Shown: positions 8,235 through 14,087 of the stretch, piece by piece
Position numbering within the stretch: the first letter of the stretch is position 1
How the letters are laid out: each line of letters starts with the position of its first letter
Assembly (NCBI GenBank): GCA_902572675.1
Contig: CACGGY010000017.1
Coordinates: 1-16,438, forward strand
Length of the DNA: 16,438 nt
Direction: 5' to 3'
Source: an uncultured Prochlorococcus sp.
GTDB lineage: Bacteria; Cyanobacteriota; Cyanobacteriia; PCC-6307; Cyanobiaceae
Notes under the pieces: model-generated
Told to the model about the DNA's origin: nothing
Databases searched by the model: none
What the model saw: only the letters and a program-made list of their open reading frames with translations
Translations under genes and position numbers: made by a program

Positions 8235-8747
8235 ATAGCTTAATAAAGTCACAAAGGTCAGGATGAATCCTAGCCAATAAAAAATTAAAGCAAAATTATT
8301 TAATAAGCTATTTTTTAATGGTGTAAAGAAGGTAATTACTGAAATAAAAAAGAAAAATGTTTTATATTTACCTAACATTGATGCTGGTAAACCGTCTTTT
8401 GTTGAGTTCCTCAGGCTAGAAATAATTAATTCTCTAAATAAAATCAATGACAAAGACCAGAAGGGTATAAAATTATTTTTACAAAGGAAGGTTAAAGGAA
8501 TTAAATAGAATACTTTATCGCTTAAGGGATCAAGGATAGCTCCTAATCTGGTTTTAAGATTAAATTTCCTTGCAATTAAACCGTCAAAATAATCAGTTAA
8601 ACCTCCAATAATAATCAATATAAAGACATAAAAAGGTTTATTAATTTCTAAAAAAAGTATTAATGGCAATACAAGGAAAAGGCGGGATATCGATAATAAG
8701 TTTGGAATATTCAATGCCAAATTTTTAAGATTTTTACTTAATAACAA
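8208..8747 (-). CDS. pgsA: CDP-diacylglycerol-glycerol-3-phosphate 3-phosphatidyltransferase
   Basis: A 179-aa polytopic membrane enzyme. It forms phosphatidylglycerol phosphate from CDP-diacylglycerol and glycerol-3-phosphate, and PG is an essential lipid of thylakoid photosystems. The CDP-alcohol phosphotransferase signature is intact: D52-x2-D55-G56-x2-A59-R60-x8-G69-x3-D73-x3-D77. About four to five hydrophobic segments follow the family pattern, beginning with IPNLLSISRLFLVLPLILFL. The given start is TTG (8747). No ATG is in frame up to a stop near 8799, and further TTG codons just before NIPNLLSISR are possible, so the exact start is uncertain. It is convergent and overlapping with the CSP41-like gene. 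Confidence 0.9.
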   Translation of the reverse strand: MLLSKNLKNLALNIPNLLSISRLFLVLPLILFLEINKPFYVFILIIIGGLTDYFDGLIARKFNLKTRLGAILDPLSDKVFYLIPLTFLCKNNFIPFWSLSLILFRELIISSLRNSTKDGLPASMLGKYKTFFFFISVITFFTPLKNSLLNNFALIFYWLGFILTFVTLLSYLRIKKNII

Positions 8748-8792
8748 ATCAGGTTTTGTATATAAAAAATATATTACACTCTCAAGAAGCTT

Positions 8793-8811
8793 AAATTTTT
8801 AGTAAAAATTT
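8793..8811. repeat. AT-only 19-bp perfect inverted repeat
   Basis: AAATTTTTA-G-TAAAAATTT lies in the 185-nt spacer (8748-8932) between the divergent pgsA and PPC-glutaredoxin genes. It has nine-base arms around a single G. The spacer is otherwise very AT-rich, and I see no other feature in it. With no GC pairs it is unlikely to be an intrinsic terminator. A protein-binding site or chance are both possible. Confidence 0.35.
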
Positions 8812-8932
8812 TTAAATGATTTTTTAATGCTAAATTCTTAAATTAAATTTGAATTTAAATCCTAAAGATTATAAACTCAACTTTCTTTATGAATGATGAT
8901 GTTTTATATTACAAAATTATTCCTTATATCTA

Positions 8933-9544
8933 ATGCAGCCTCATAGCCTAAAGCTATCTCCAGAATCTGATTTGATAAATTCAATTAAAGAATATTCTTT
9001 ATCGAATAATTTATACGGTTATGTTTCTGGAGTGGTTGGTAATCTTAGAACAGTTTGTATTCAATGCCCAGGAAATCAAGAGATAAATAAATTTGAGGGA
9101 AATCTTGAGATAGTTTCTTTAAATGGACACTTTAACAAAGGAGATGTTCATTTACATTTGAGTTTTGCAGATGAGGGATGTAATGTCTTTGGCGGGCATC
9201 TTGAGGAAGGATGTATTGTAAAAAAAGGTACTGATATATTATTACTTTCTATTGAACAAAAAATTATTAATTTCTCTAGTAATGATTTATTAAAGAATGA
9301 ATCACGTGTAAAAGCATACATTTTAAAGGATTGTCCTTGGTCTAAAAGAGCAATTAGATTACTTAATTCTTTATCTATTCCTCATGAAGTTACTTTAATA
9401 GACAATGATGAAAGCTTTCAGAAAATAATGGTTCAAAGTAGCCATAATACTTTCCCTCAAATATTTTTGGATGATAAATTTTTTGGAGGATATGATGAAC
9501 TTTCAGAACAAGCAAAATTGGATAACTTAATTTCATTTAAGTAA
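8933..9544 (+). CDS. PPC/DUF296 domain fused to monothiol-like glutaredoxin
   Basis: A 203-aa two-domain protein. Residues 1-115 form a PPC/DUF296 domain, with GYVSGVVGNL, the metal-type DVHLHLSFAD (H73, H75) and FGGHLEEGC (H89). Residues 126-200 form a glutaredoxin: VKAYILKDCPWSKRA with CPWS at 134-137, the cis-Pro motif NTFPQIFLD (P175) and GGYDEL (G185-G186). Only the first active-site Cys is present, so a monothiol mechanism is expected. Glutaredoxins reduce mixed disulfides with glutathione or bind Fe-S clusters. PPC domains form trimers and occur in plant AT-hook proteins and bacterial orphans of unknown function. ATG 8933 is the first start after an upstream in-frame stop at about 8897. 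The gene ends 10 nt from a convergent small gene. Confidence 0.85.
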   Translation: MQPHSLKLSPESDLINSIKEYSLSNNLYGYVSGVVGNLRTVCIQCPGNQEINKFEGNLEIVSLNGHFNKGDVHLHLSFADEGCNVFGGHLEEGCIVKKGTDILLLSIEQKIINFSSNDLLKNESRVKAYILKDCPWSKRAIRLLNSLSIPHEVTLIDNDESFQKIMVQSSHNTFPQIFLDDKFFGGYDELSEQAKLDNLISFK

Positions 9545-9554
9545 TCTAAATTTT

Positions 9555-9743
9555 TTAATTATCACGATTAGTAAGCTTTTCAGCAACTAATTCTTCCTCT
9601 AACTGCTTTATTAATCTTGATACAAGACTTTGAAATTCTGGTTGACAACCTTTAAATGCAGCTTTATGCCTTATTGGCTCATTTCTAGTCCTTAAATCAG
9701 TAAGCATTAATTGTAACGCGTCAATTTTGGGGTTTATTTTCAT
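9555..9743 (-). CDS. Conserved-looking 62-aa hypothetical protein
   Basis: A 62-aa soluble, charged protein with helical character throughout. It has MKINPKIDALQLMLTDLRTR, then a short Pro/Gly-containing turn (KGCQPEF) with the single Cys, and a last helix LVSRLIKQLEEELVAEKL. I do not recognise a domain. It lies 26 nt downstream of the SDR gene on the same strand, so it is probably the last gene of the nth-SDR transcript. It ends 10 nt from the convergent PPC-glutaredoxin gene. Full-length helix periodicity and operon position support a real gene. Confidence 0.7.
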   Translation of the reverse strand: MKINPKIDALQLMLTDLRTRNEPIRHKAAFKGCQPEFQSLVSRLIKQLEEELVAEKLTNRDN

Positions 9744-9769
9744 AGTTTTATTTTATATACTTACATCTT

Positions 9770-10429
9770 TTAAATCATTTGCATAGCTTTTTTAAAAGAT
9801 ATCTTTTTATTATCATTCGAACTTGTTACTTCAATTAATTTATTTATGGATTCTTTGTTTTTTAAAGAATCTATACAACATTGTGCCACTAATCTTCTTG
9901 GGATTGATCCATTAATTTGAGTATCCTCCTTTGAATAATTTATACGTTCTGATTTAATATCTTCATTTTCCTTTAATCCTCCAGGTCTAATAATAGTCCA
10001 TTCGAAATTTGAATTTCGGAGAAAGTTTTCACCTATTTTCTTCCAAATAAGAATTAAACCAAACAAGTTTAATGGGTGAAATAACTTTCCAGTACAAAGA
10101 GAACTTACTAAAATAACCCTCTTAATGCCAACTCTTTTGCAACTCTCTAATTGCCTGTATACCCCTAAGGCATCAACCTTTGCAGGACCAGTTAAATCTA
10201 AAGATGCTCTGGCACCAGTAGCAATTACAAGGGCATCAATACCTTTAAACGCTTTATCAAGTTCATTTTTATTGTCTAATGAAATTCTAATTGTTTCCAA
10301 GCTCTCTAGACCTTCTGAAACTTTTGAATTCTCCCTAATAATTTGCCTAACTTTATATCCTTTCTTAACTGCCTCTTCAGTAATTCTATAACCTGTTTTC
10401 CCAGATGCGCCAGTAATTGCTATTTTCAT
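9770..10429 (-). CDS. NAD(P)-binding atypical SDR family protein
   Basis: A 219-aa Rossmann-fold protein. The nucleotide loop GASGKTG is at residues 7-13, followed by VKKGYKVRQIIREN, ALVIATGAR and RVILVSSLCTGK. The late motif FEWTIIRPGGL is typical of the NmrA/Tic62/YwnB-like atypical SDRs. No YxxxK catalytic pair is evident, so it may act as an NAD(P)H sensor, chaperone or reductase of unknown substrate. Plant relatives include Tic62 and HCF173-like proteins, and cyanobacterial relatives include Ycf39. I cannot place it closer than the superfamily. It starts 35 nt after nth and is followed after 26 nt by the 62-aa gene. Confidence 0.8.
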   Translation of the reverse strand: MKIAITGASGKTGYRITEEAVKKGYKVRQIIRENSKVSEGLESLETIRISLDNKNELDKAFKGIDALVIATGARASLDLTGPAKVDALGVYRQLESCKRVGIKRVILVSSLCTGKLFHPLNLFGLILIWKKIGENFLRNSNFEWTIIRPGGLKENEDIKSERINYSKEDTQINGSIPRRLVAQCCIDSLKNKESINKLIEVTSSNDNKKISFKKAMQMI

Positions 10430-10464
10430 AATTAATAAACTAATTAAATTATTATATTAATTTC

Positions 10465-11118
10465 TTAGGGTTTTTTACATATAAATTTCTTTTTTCTTTT
10501 TGGGTAAAGAGTACGACATAAATAACATTTTGTTCCATCACAGCCTCTTGCGGTGCAGTATTCTCTGCCATAAAAGATTATTTGCAAATGTAGTGTATTC
10601 CAATCATTAACGGGGAATATCTTTTTTAGGTCTTTTTCTGTTTGAACTACGCTATCTCCATTTGATAGACCCCATCTTTGTGACAACCTGTGTATGTGAG
10701 TATCGACTGGGAATGAGGGAATTTTAAACACTTGAGACATTACAACTGATGCTGTTTTATGACCTACTCCTGGAAGAGATTCAAGCTTCTCAAAAGAATC
10801 TGGAACCATACCATTATGTTTCTCAATCAATAGTTTGGATAAGTTATAAATGTTTTTTGATTTTTGATTAGATAGACCCAAAAATTTTATGTATTTGTAA
10901 ATGCCATTAATGCCTAGCTTTATCATCTTTTCTGGATTATCTGCAACCTTAAATAAGCTTTTTGTTAATTCATTAACTTTCTTATCTGTTGATTGAGCAC
11001 TTAAAACTACGGCAACTAAAAGTGTATATGCATTTGTATGATCAAGTGGTATGGGTGGCGATGGATATAGCTTTTTGAGTTCCTTGCTTATTACTTCTGC
11101 TCTTTCAGACTTTCTCAT
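10465..11118 (-). CDS. nth: Endonuclease III, DNA glycosylase/AP lyase
   Basis: A 217-aa base-excision repair enzyme that removes oxidised pyrimidines and cleaves AP sites. The helix-hairpin-helix LPGVGHKTASVVM carries catalytic lysine K121, and PVDTHIHRLSQRWG carries D139. Early motifs LLVAVVLSAQSTD and FYGREYC fit the family. The C-terminal Fe-S region has C188-x4-C193-x4-C198-x2-C201, with a last C214, instead of the textbook C-x6-C-x2-C-x5-C. It therefore belongs to a subgroup with a rearranged cluster loop, or has lost the normal cluster. It reads away from the FutC-like gene across a 95-nt divergent spacer and is followed by the SDR gene. Confidence 0.95.
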   Translation of the reverse strand: MRKSERAEVISKELKKLYPSPPIPLDHTNAYTLLVAVVLSAQSTDKKVNELTKSLFKVADNPEKMIKLGINGIYKYIKFLGLSNQKSKNIYNLSKLLIEKHNGMVPDSFEKLESLPGVGHKTASVVMSQVFKIPSFPVDTHIHRLSQRWGLSNGDSVVQTEKDLKKIFPVNDWNTLHLQIIFYGREYCTARGCDGTKCYLCRTLYPKRKKKFICKKP

Positions 11119-11138
11119 TAAATTTGATAATTAAATGG

Positions 11139-11154
11139 TGTATAAAATTATACA
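11139..11154. promoter_or_regulatory. Perfect 16-bp palindrome in nth/futC-like divergent spacer
   Basis: TGTATAAAATTATACA has 7-base arms (TGTATAA/TTATACA) around AA. It lies 21-36 nt before the nth ATG and 60-75 nt before the GTG of the FutC-like gene. On the minus strand it contains TGTATAAT, a good extended -10 for nth; on the plus strand TATAAA. It may be two back-to-back -10 elements or an operator. A weak copy of the Fur-like element found elsewhere in the window adjoins it at 11121-11138. Confidence 0.45.
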
Positions 11155-11213
11155 AGGAATATTTTAAGTGAATTTTTTCTGCTAACTTAATATATTTAAA
11201 TAAGAAGTACTTA

Positions 11214-12272
11214 GTGAAAAATGATGCGTTAATAATTGATGATCTGCATCATAAATATGATAGGCGAGAATGTTCAAATTGGATATTAAACAAAATTAAC
11301 CTGAAAATTGAAAATGGCGAATTGTTAGGCTTGCTCGGTCCTTCTGGTTGTGGAAAAACAACTCTTTTAAGATTAATCGCAGGTTTCGAATATCCCTCTA
11401 AAGGAAGAATTTCTCTAAATGATGAGGAAATTTCAAGTAAGAAAAAAATTCTTAGTCCTGAGAAAAGAAATATCGGTATGGTTTTTCAAGACTATGCACT
11501 TTTTCCTCATTTAACTGTTTTGGAAAATGTAATGTTTGGTTTGAAAAACAAAAAAGACAGAACTAGAGTTGATTATTTACTAAATGTTGTTGGCCTTGAA
11601 AGCTTTGTTGGTAGTTACCCACATGAATTGTCTGGAGGCCAAAAACAAAGACTTGCAATTGCGAGAGCTCTTGCTCCAGGTACAAATTTTATTTTATTAG
11701 ATGAACCTTTTTGTAGTCTTGATATGCATGTCAAACTAAAATTGAGAAGTGAACTCCCTAATATTCTCAAAGGTTGTAATGCAAGCGGGTTGATGGTTAC
11801 TCATGATCCGGAAGAAGCAATGTCAATTTGCGATAAAGTCGCTGTTATGAATGAGGGAAAAATACATCAAATTGACACACCAATTAACCTTCTAAATAAT
11901 CCCAAGACCATATTTGTTAGTAGTTTTATTTTGGGCAATAATATTATTAATCTGAAAAAAAATGGTAATTCATATATTTCTTGTTTGGGTGAAATAAATA
12001 GTTCAGAGTATTTGAGAAATACAAGTATACAAAGTATGTCAATTTCGCCTAAATTTATTTCAATTAAGAGATCAAAGTCTGGAGATGCGGTTGTTATATC
12101 TAAAGAATTTCTTGGAGAATTTTTTATATATAAAGTAACTATTAATGGAAACATATTAAGGGTTAGAACTGATATTAATAATCTCCTTAATAATGGTGAT
12201 AAATGTTCTATTTCTATTAATAAAAATAGTTATTATTTTTTATATCCTGGAGCATATAAGGAATATATATAG
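11214..12272 (+). CDS. Iron(III)-type ABC transporter ATP-binding protein (FutC-like)
   Basis: A 352-aa ABC ATPase with a C-terminal TOBE-like extension, the architecture of FbpC/FutC, PotA and CysA ATPases. Walker A is GPSGCGKT (42-49), the Q-loop FQDYALFPHLTV (Q92), signature LSGGQ (139-143), Walker B FILLDEP (159-165), and H-loop H197 in MVTHDPEEA. The regulatory part (about 240-350) is beta-rich. I favour the ferric-iron FutC role because the next gene is ferritin and Fur-like sites lie close by. The sequence alone cannot exclude another substrate. No permease or binding protein is in the window, as expected if the Fut genes are scattered. The start is GTG 11214; the ATG at 11221 is out of frame. 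Confidence 0.85.
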   Translation: MKNDALIIDDLHHKYDRRECSNWILNKINLKIENGELLGLLGPSGCGKTTLLRLIAGFEYPSKGRISLNDEEISSKKKILSPEKRNIGMVFQDYALFPHLTVLENVMFGLKNKKDRTRVDYLLNVVGLESFVGSYPHELSGGQKQRLAIARALAPGTNFILLDEPFCSLDMHVKLKLRSELPNILKGCNASGLMVTHDPEEAMSICDKVAVMNEGKIHQIDTPINLLNNPKTIFVSSFILGNNIINLKKNGNSYISCLGEINSSEYLRNTSIQSMSISPKFISIKRSKSGDAVVISKEFLGEFFIYKVTINGNILRVRTDINNLLNNGDKCSISINKNSYYFLYPGAYKEYI

Positions 12273-12278
12273 ATTTTT

Positions 12279-12401
12279 TTATAGGCAGTTACACTTGCCC
12301 CCCTTCCAATTAGAGCATTTTTTCTTTTTACATTTCTTTTTTTTACTTTTATAAATTTTATTAGTTAATATCAGTTCAGAAAAACTGTACTCTAGATTCA
12401 T
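12279..12401 (-). CDS. Putative 40-aa Lys/Cys-rich microprotein divergent from ferritin
   Basis: An ORF read by eye, ATG at 12401 to TAA at 12279. The first half, MNLEYSFSELILTNKIYKS, is mixed. The second half is a lysine-rich, cysteine-rich tail: KKKKCKKKKC then SNWKGGKCNCL, giving C24, C29, C38 and C40. Four cysteines in 17 residues suggest metal or cluster binding, metallothionein-like in composition, but no family is recognised. It fits exactly between the 3' end of the FutC-like gene (6 nt away) and the Fur-like element at 12418-12435 that lies 17 nt before its ATG. No Shine-Dalgarno is seen, which is common in this group. A chance ORF cannot be excluded. Confidence 0.5.
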   Translation of the reverse strand: MNLEYSFSELILTNKIYKSKKKKCKKKKCSNWKGGKCNCL

Positions 12402-12417
12402 TTATAGTATTGCGAGT

Positions 12418-12435
12418 GATTTTCATTATCATATT
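12418..12435 (+). promoter_or_regulatory. Fur-like element upstream of ferritin
   Basis: GATTTTCATTATCATATT differs at only one base from the element at 13998-14015 and has the same orientation relative to the plus-strand gene downstream. Its core TCATTATCAT is an inverted half of the Fur consensus (reverse complement ATGATAATGA). Against the 19-bp E. coli Fur consensus I count 13 matches. It lies 79 nt before the ferritin ATG and 17 nt before the divergent microprotein ATG. Control of ferritin by Fur is inference. Confidence 0.5.
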
Positions 12436-12514
12436 ATTTAATTTAATTTAAAGGATTAATTAATTACTAATTTATACAAAATGTTGTATTATTTGTGAAG
12501 AACCTTATTTGACA

Positions 12515-13069
12515 ATGAATGAAAATAATTTAAGAACAAAGAAATTAATTAATTTTGGTCCATCTGGAAGAGCCGTTGCTCAACCGATAGACAATAGTTT
12601 ATTAGATAACCTTTTTGAACATCTAACAATGGAAAGATATGCCAATGTTCAATATTTTTCTATGTATCTATGGTTTCAAGAACGTGACTTAAATGGATTT
12701 GCCTCTCATTTCCTAAGTGAATCACAAGGTGAAATGGAACATGCTCAGAAATTTGCGGATTACTTAATTGCAAGAGGTCAAAGCGTAAAATTAGATGAAA
12801 TTCCTGCACCCGTTCAAACATGGGATTCTATAGAGGAGCTGATTTCTTATTCTTTTAATATGGAGGCTGATTTAACTTCATCTCTTCAACAACTTTATTC
12901 CATATCAGAAAGAATATCAGATACAAGAACTAACGTATTTTTAGATCCAATTATAGAGGCTCAAACACAATCAGAAGATGAATTTGCGAACATACTAGGC
13001 AAGGTTAAGTTTGCTTCTAATCAACCTTCGGCAATCTTATTAATAGATAGTGATTTAAAGAAAAAATAA
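12515..13069 (+). CDS. Ferritin, iron storage protein
   Basis: A 184-aa non-haem ferritin that oxidises Fe(II) at a di-iron centre and stores it as mineral in a 24-mer cage. Ferroxidase residues are visible: E40 in LTMERYANVQYFSMYLWF, the E73-x2-H76 pair in GEMEHAQKFADYL, a helix-C acid at E107/E108, and helix-D acids and glutamines around 148-156 (EAQTQSEDEF). Compared with classical bacterial ferritins it has about 20 extra N-terminal residues before helix A. I chose ATG 12515; a TTG lies six bases upstream in frame. The 3' end overlaps the convergent 95-aa gene by 15 nt. The neighbours are a FutC-like ATPase and a Crp-type regulator under a Fur box. Confidence 0.95.
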   Translation: MNENNLRTKKLINFGPSGRAVAQPIDNSLLDNLFEHLTMERYANVQYFSMYLWFQERDLNGFASHFLSESQGEMEHAQKFADYLIARGQSVKLDEIPAPVQTWDSIEELISYSFNMEADLTSSLQQLYSISERISDTRTNVFLDPIIEAQTQSEDEFANILGKVKFASNQPSAILLIDSDLKKK

Positions 13070-13342
13070 ATTACTTTCAAATTTATTTTCATTCAATGTC
13101 CTTTTGGTTATTTCAAAAAGTAAATTTGAAAAGTTGATTTTCCCATTATTTTTATTTAAGAGTTCAGCTATTTTATAAATCTCCTTAACTCTTTTAAAAA
13201 TATTTTTGTTTTCAGTAAATAATCTTTCCTTCAATGCTTTATTTTCGGTAGTTTTGTAGGATTGCTTGATATTTCTGAGTCTATTCGATAAAACATCAAC
13301 TTCCATTAACAAGTTGTTTGTAAGTGATTGTGATTCCTTCAT
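13055..13342 (-). CDS. 95-aa helical protein paired with Crp-type regulator
   Basis: A 95-aa soluble protein starting MKESQSLTNNLLMEVDVL. Residues 5-62 form an amphipathic helical stretch rich in Lys, Glu and Asn (LSNRLRNIKQSYK, KALKERLFTENKNIFKRVKEI), which could be a coiled coil. The tail, NFSNLLFEITKRTLNENKFE, ends in hydrophobic NLFFL. There is no cysteine. I do not recognise the family. It starts 4 nt after the stop of the Crp/Fnr-type gene, so the two are almost certainly co-transcribed from the Fur-box promoter. An upstream in-frame start at 13384 would overlap the regulator by 38 nt and is less likely. It may be a partner or anti-regulator, but that is a guess. Confidence 0.75.
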   Translation of the reverse strand: MKESQSLTNNLLMEVDVLSNRLRNIKQSYKTTENKALKERLFTENKNIFKRVKEIYKIAELLNKNNGKINFSNLLFEITKRTLNENKFESNLFFL

Positions 13343-13346
13343 GTTT

Positions 13347-13934
13347 TTATAGCGGCGATGTTTCAATAAAAGAAGGATCAACACTGACTGTTTGGGTCCC
13401 GATAGGAGCTATTAATAACTCAGATGATCTTAATTTAGAAATTAATCTTGTTGATGTTACTCGTGTAGAACCGATTAATTCGCCAATCCTTTCATGAGTC
13501 AACCTAAAAGGTAACTCACACCATTGACCACATCTTCTACCTAGACGATTTACTAGTATTGAAAACAAGGCTTGTAATCGCTGTTCTGCATTTCCTAAGT
13601 GTCTAATCCTAAGGAGTTGCAAAGTCCATTCATTTACAGCATCGAAACCCATATTCTCATCAATATTTACATTGCTGTGAAACGACAAATCTGTTAGTGC
13701 CTCAACGCAGACACCTTCGCTACATAAAAGGTCTGTCCTTAATTGATCTCCTGATTGTAAAAATGCGAGTGTCATTCCTTCAGTTTCTTCACATGGACAA
13801 TAGACTCTTGCAATTCCACTCTCGACTTCTAGGCAGGTCCCTTTTGGTCTTGATGAAGGATCTATTAATACGGATTGTCCAGTTATTATCCTTACTAATT
13901 TTGAAGGAGATTCCCCATAACTATGGAAATTCAT
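13347..13934 (-). CDS. Crp/Fnr-family transcriptional regulator, Fur-box controlled
   Basis: A 195-aa regulator. Residues 14-100 form a shortened cyclic-nucleotide-binding-like beta domain (KLVRIITGQSVLI, ARVYCPCEETEGMTLAFLQS), residues 105-132 the dimer helix, and 143-172 a Crp winged helix (FRLTHERIGELIGSTRVT, TRLISKL). Seven cysteines (34, 46, 48, 71, 76, 135, 139), with the pairs CPC and CGQWC, suggest redox or metal sensing rather than cAMP. I see no standard cAMP pocket motif. I chose ATG 13934; the hydrophobic upstream extension to 13967 would cover the Fur box and does not resemble a regulator start. The 95-aa gene follows by 4 nt. Likely role: iron-stress regulator. Confidence 0.9.
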   Translation of the reverse strand: MNFHSYGESPSKLVRIITGQSVLIDPSSRPKGTCLEVESGIARVYCPCEETEGMTLAFLQSGDQLRTDLLCSEGVCVEALTDLSFHSNVNIDENMGFDAVNEWTLQLLRIRHLGNAEQRLQALFSILVNRLGRRCGQWCELPFRLTHERIGELIGSTRVTSTRLISKLRSSELLIAPIGTQTVSVDPSFIETSPL

Positions 13935-13946
13935 TAACTTAACTTT

Positions 13947-13965
13947 GATAATGAGAATTATTATC
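13947..13965. promoter_or_regulatory. Near-consensus Fur box upstream of Crp-type regulator
   Basis: GATAATGAGAATTATTATC matches the classical 19-bp Fur consensus (GATAATGATAATCATTATC) at 17 of 19 positions. It ends 13 nt upstream of the regulator ATG (13934). At this position a bound Fur would sit over the promoter or the start of the transcript, predicting repression when iron is sufficient and induction on iron starvation. Confidence 0.85.
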
Positions 13966-13997
13966 AATTATGCACTATAAGTTTATTTATTGCAACA

Positions 13998-14015
13998 GAT
14001 TCTCATTATCATATT
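13998..14015 (+). promoter_or_regulatory. Second Fur-like element, twin of the ferritin element
   Basis: GATTCTCATTATCATATT is identical at 17 of 18 positions to 12418-12435. It lies 72 nt upstream of the zinc-ribbon ATG (14088) and 63 nt upstream of the Crp-type start on the other strand. Its core fits the Fur half-site pattern. It and the strong Fur box at 13947-13965 share the 153-nt divergent spacer 13935-14087. Confidence 0.5.
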
Positions 14016-14087
14016 GATTCTGAAGTTTTTCTTTACATAGTATTTAGCAATATAATTTAGATAGAATTGCTAAAAATTTTATTTTTA

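Noticed and set aside
8793..8811. Hairpin read as an intrinsic terminator
   Set aside because: The arms contain no G or C pairs, and it lies in a divergent promoter spacer, not after a gene end.
11867..12154. 95-aa minus-strand ORF opposite the FutC-like gene
   Set aside because: It is antisense to the TOBE-like region of a full-length ABC ATPase, with no domain or start signal.
12475..12488. TACAA-N4-TTGTA inverted repeat upstream of ferritin as a Crp/Fnr operator
   Set aside because: The half-sites point the wrong way for a TGT-N-ACA Crp/Fnr site, and short AT-rich inverted repeats are common here. It could equally be promoter sequence.
13697..13942. 81-aa plus-strand ORF opposite the Crp-type regulator
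   Set aside because: It is antisense to the conserved regulator and lies within the regulator start region; the Leu-rich content is typical of a shadow frame.
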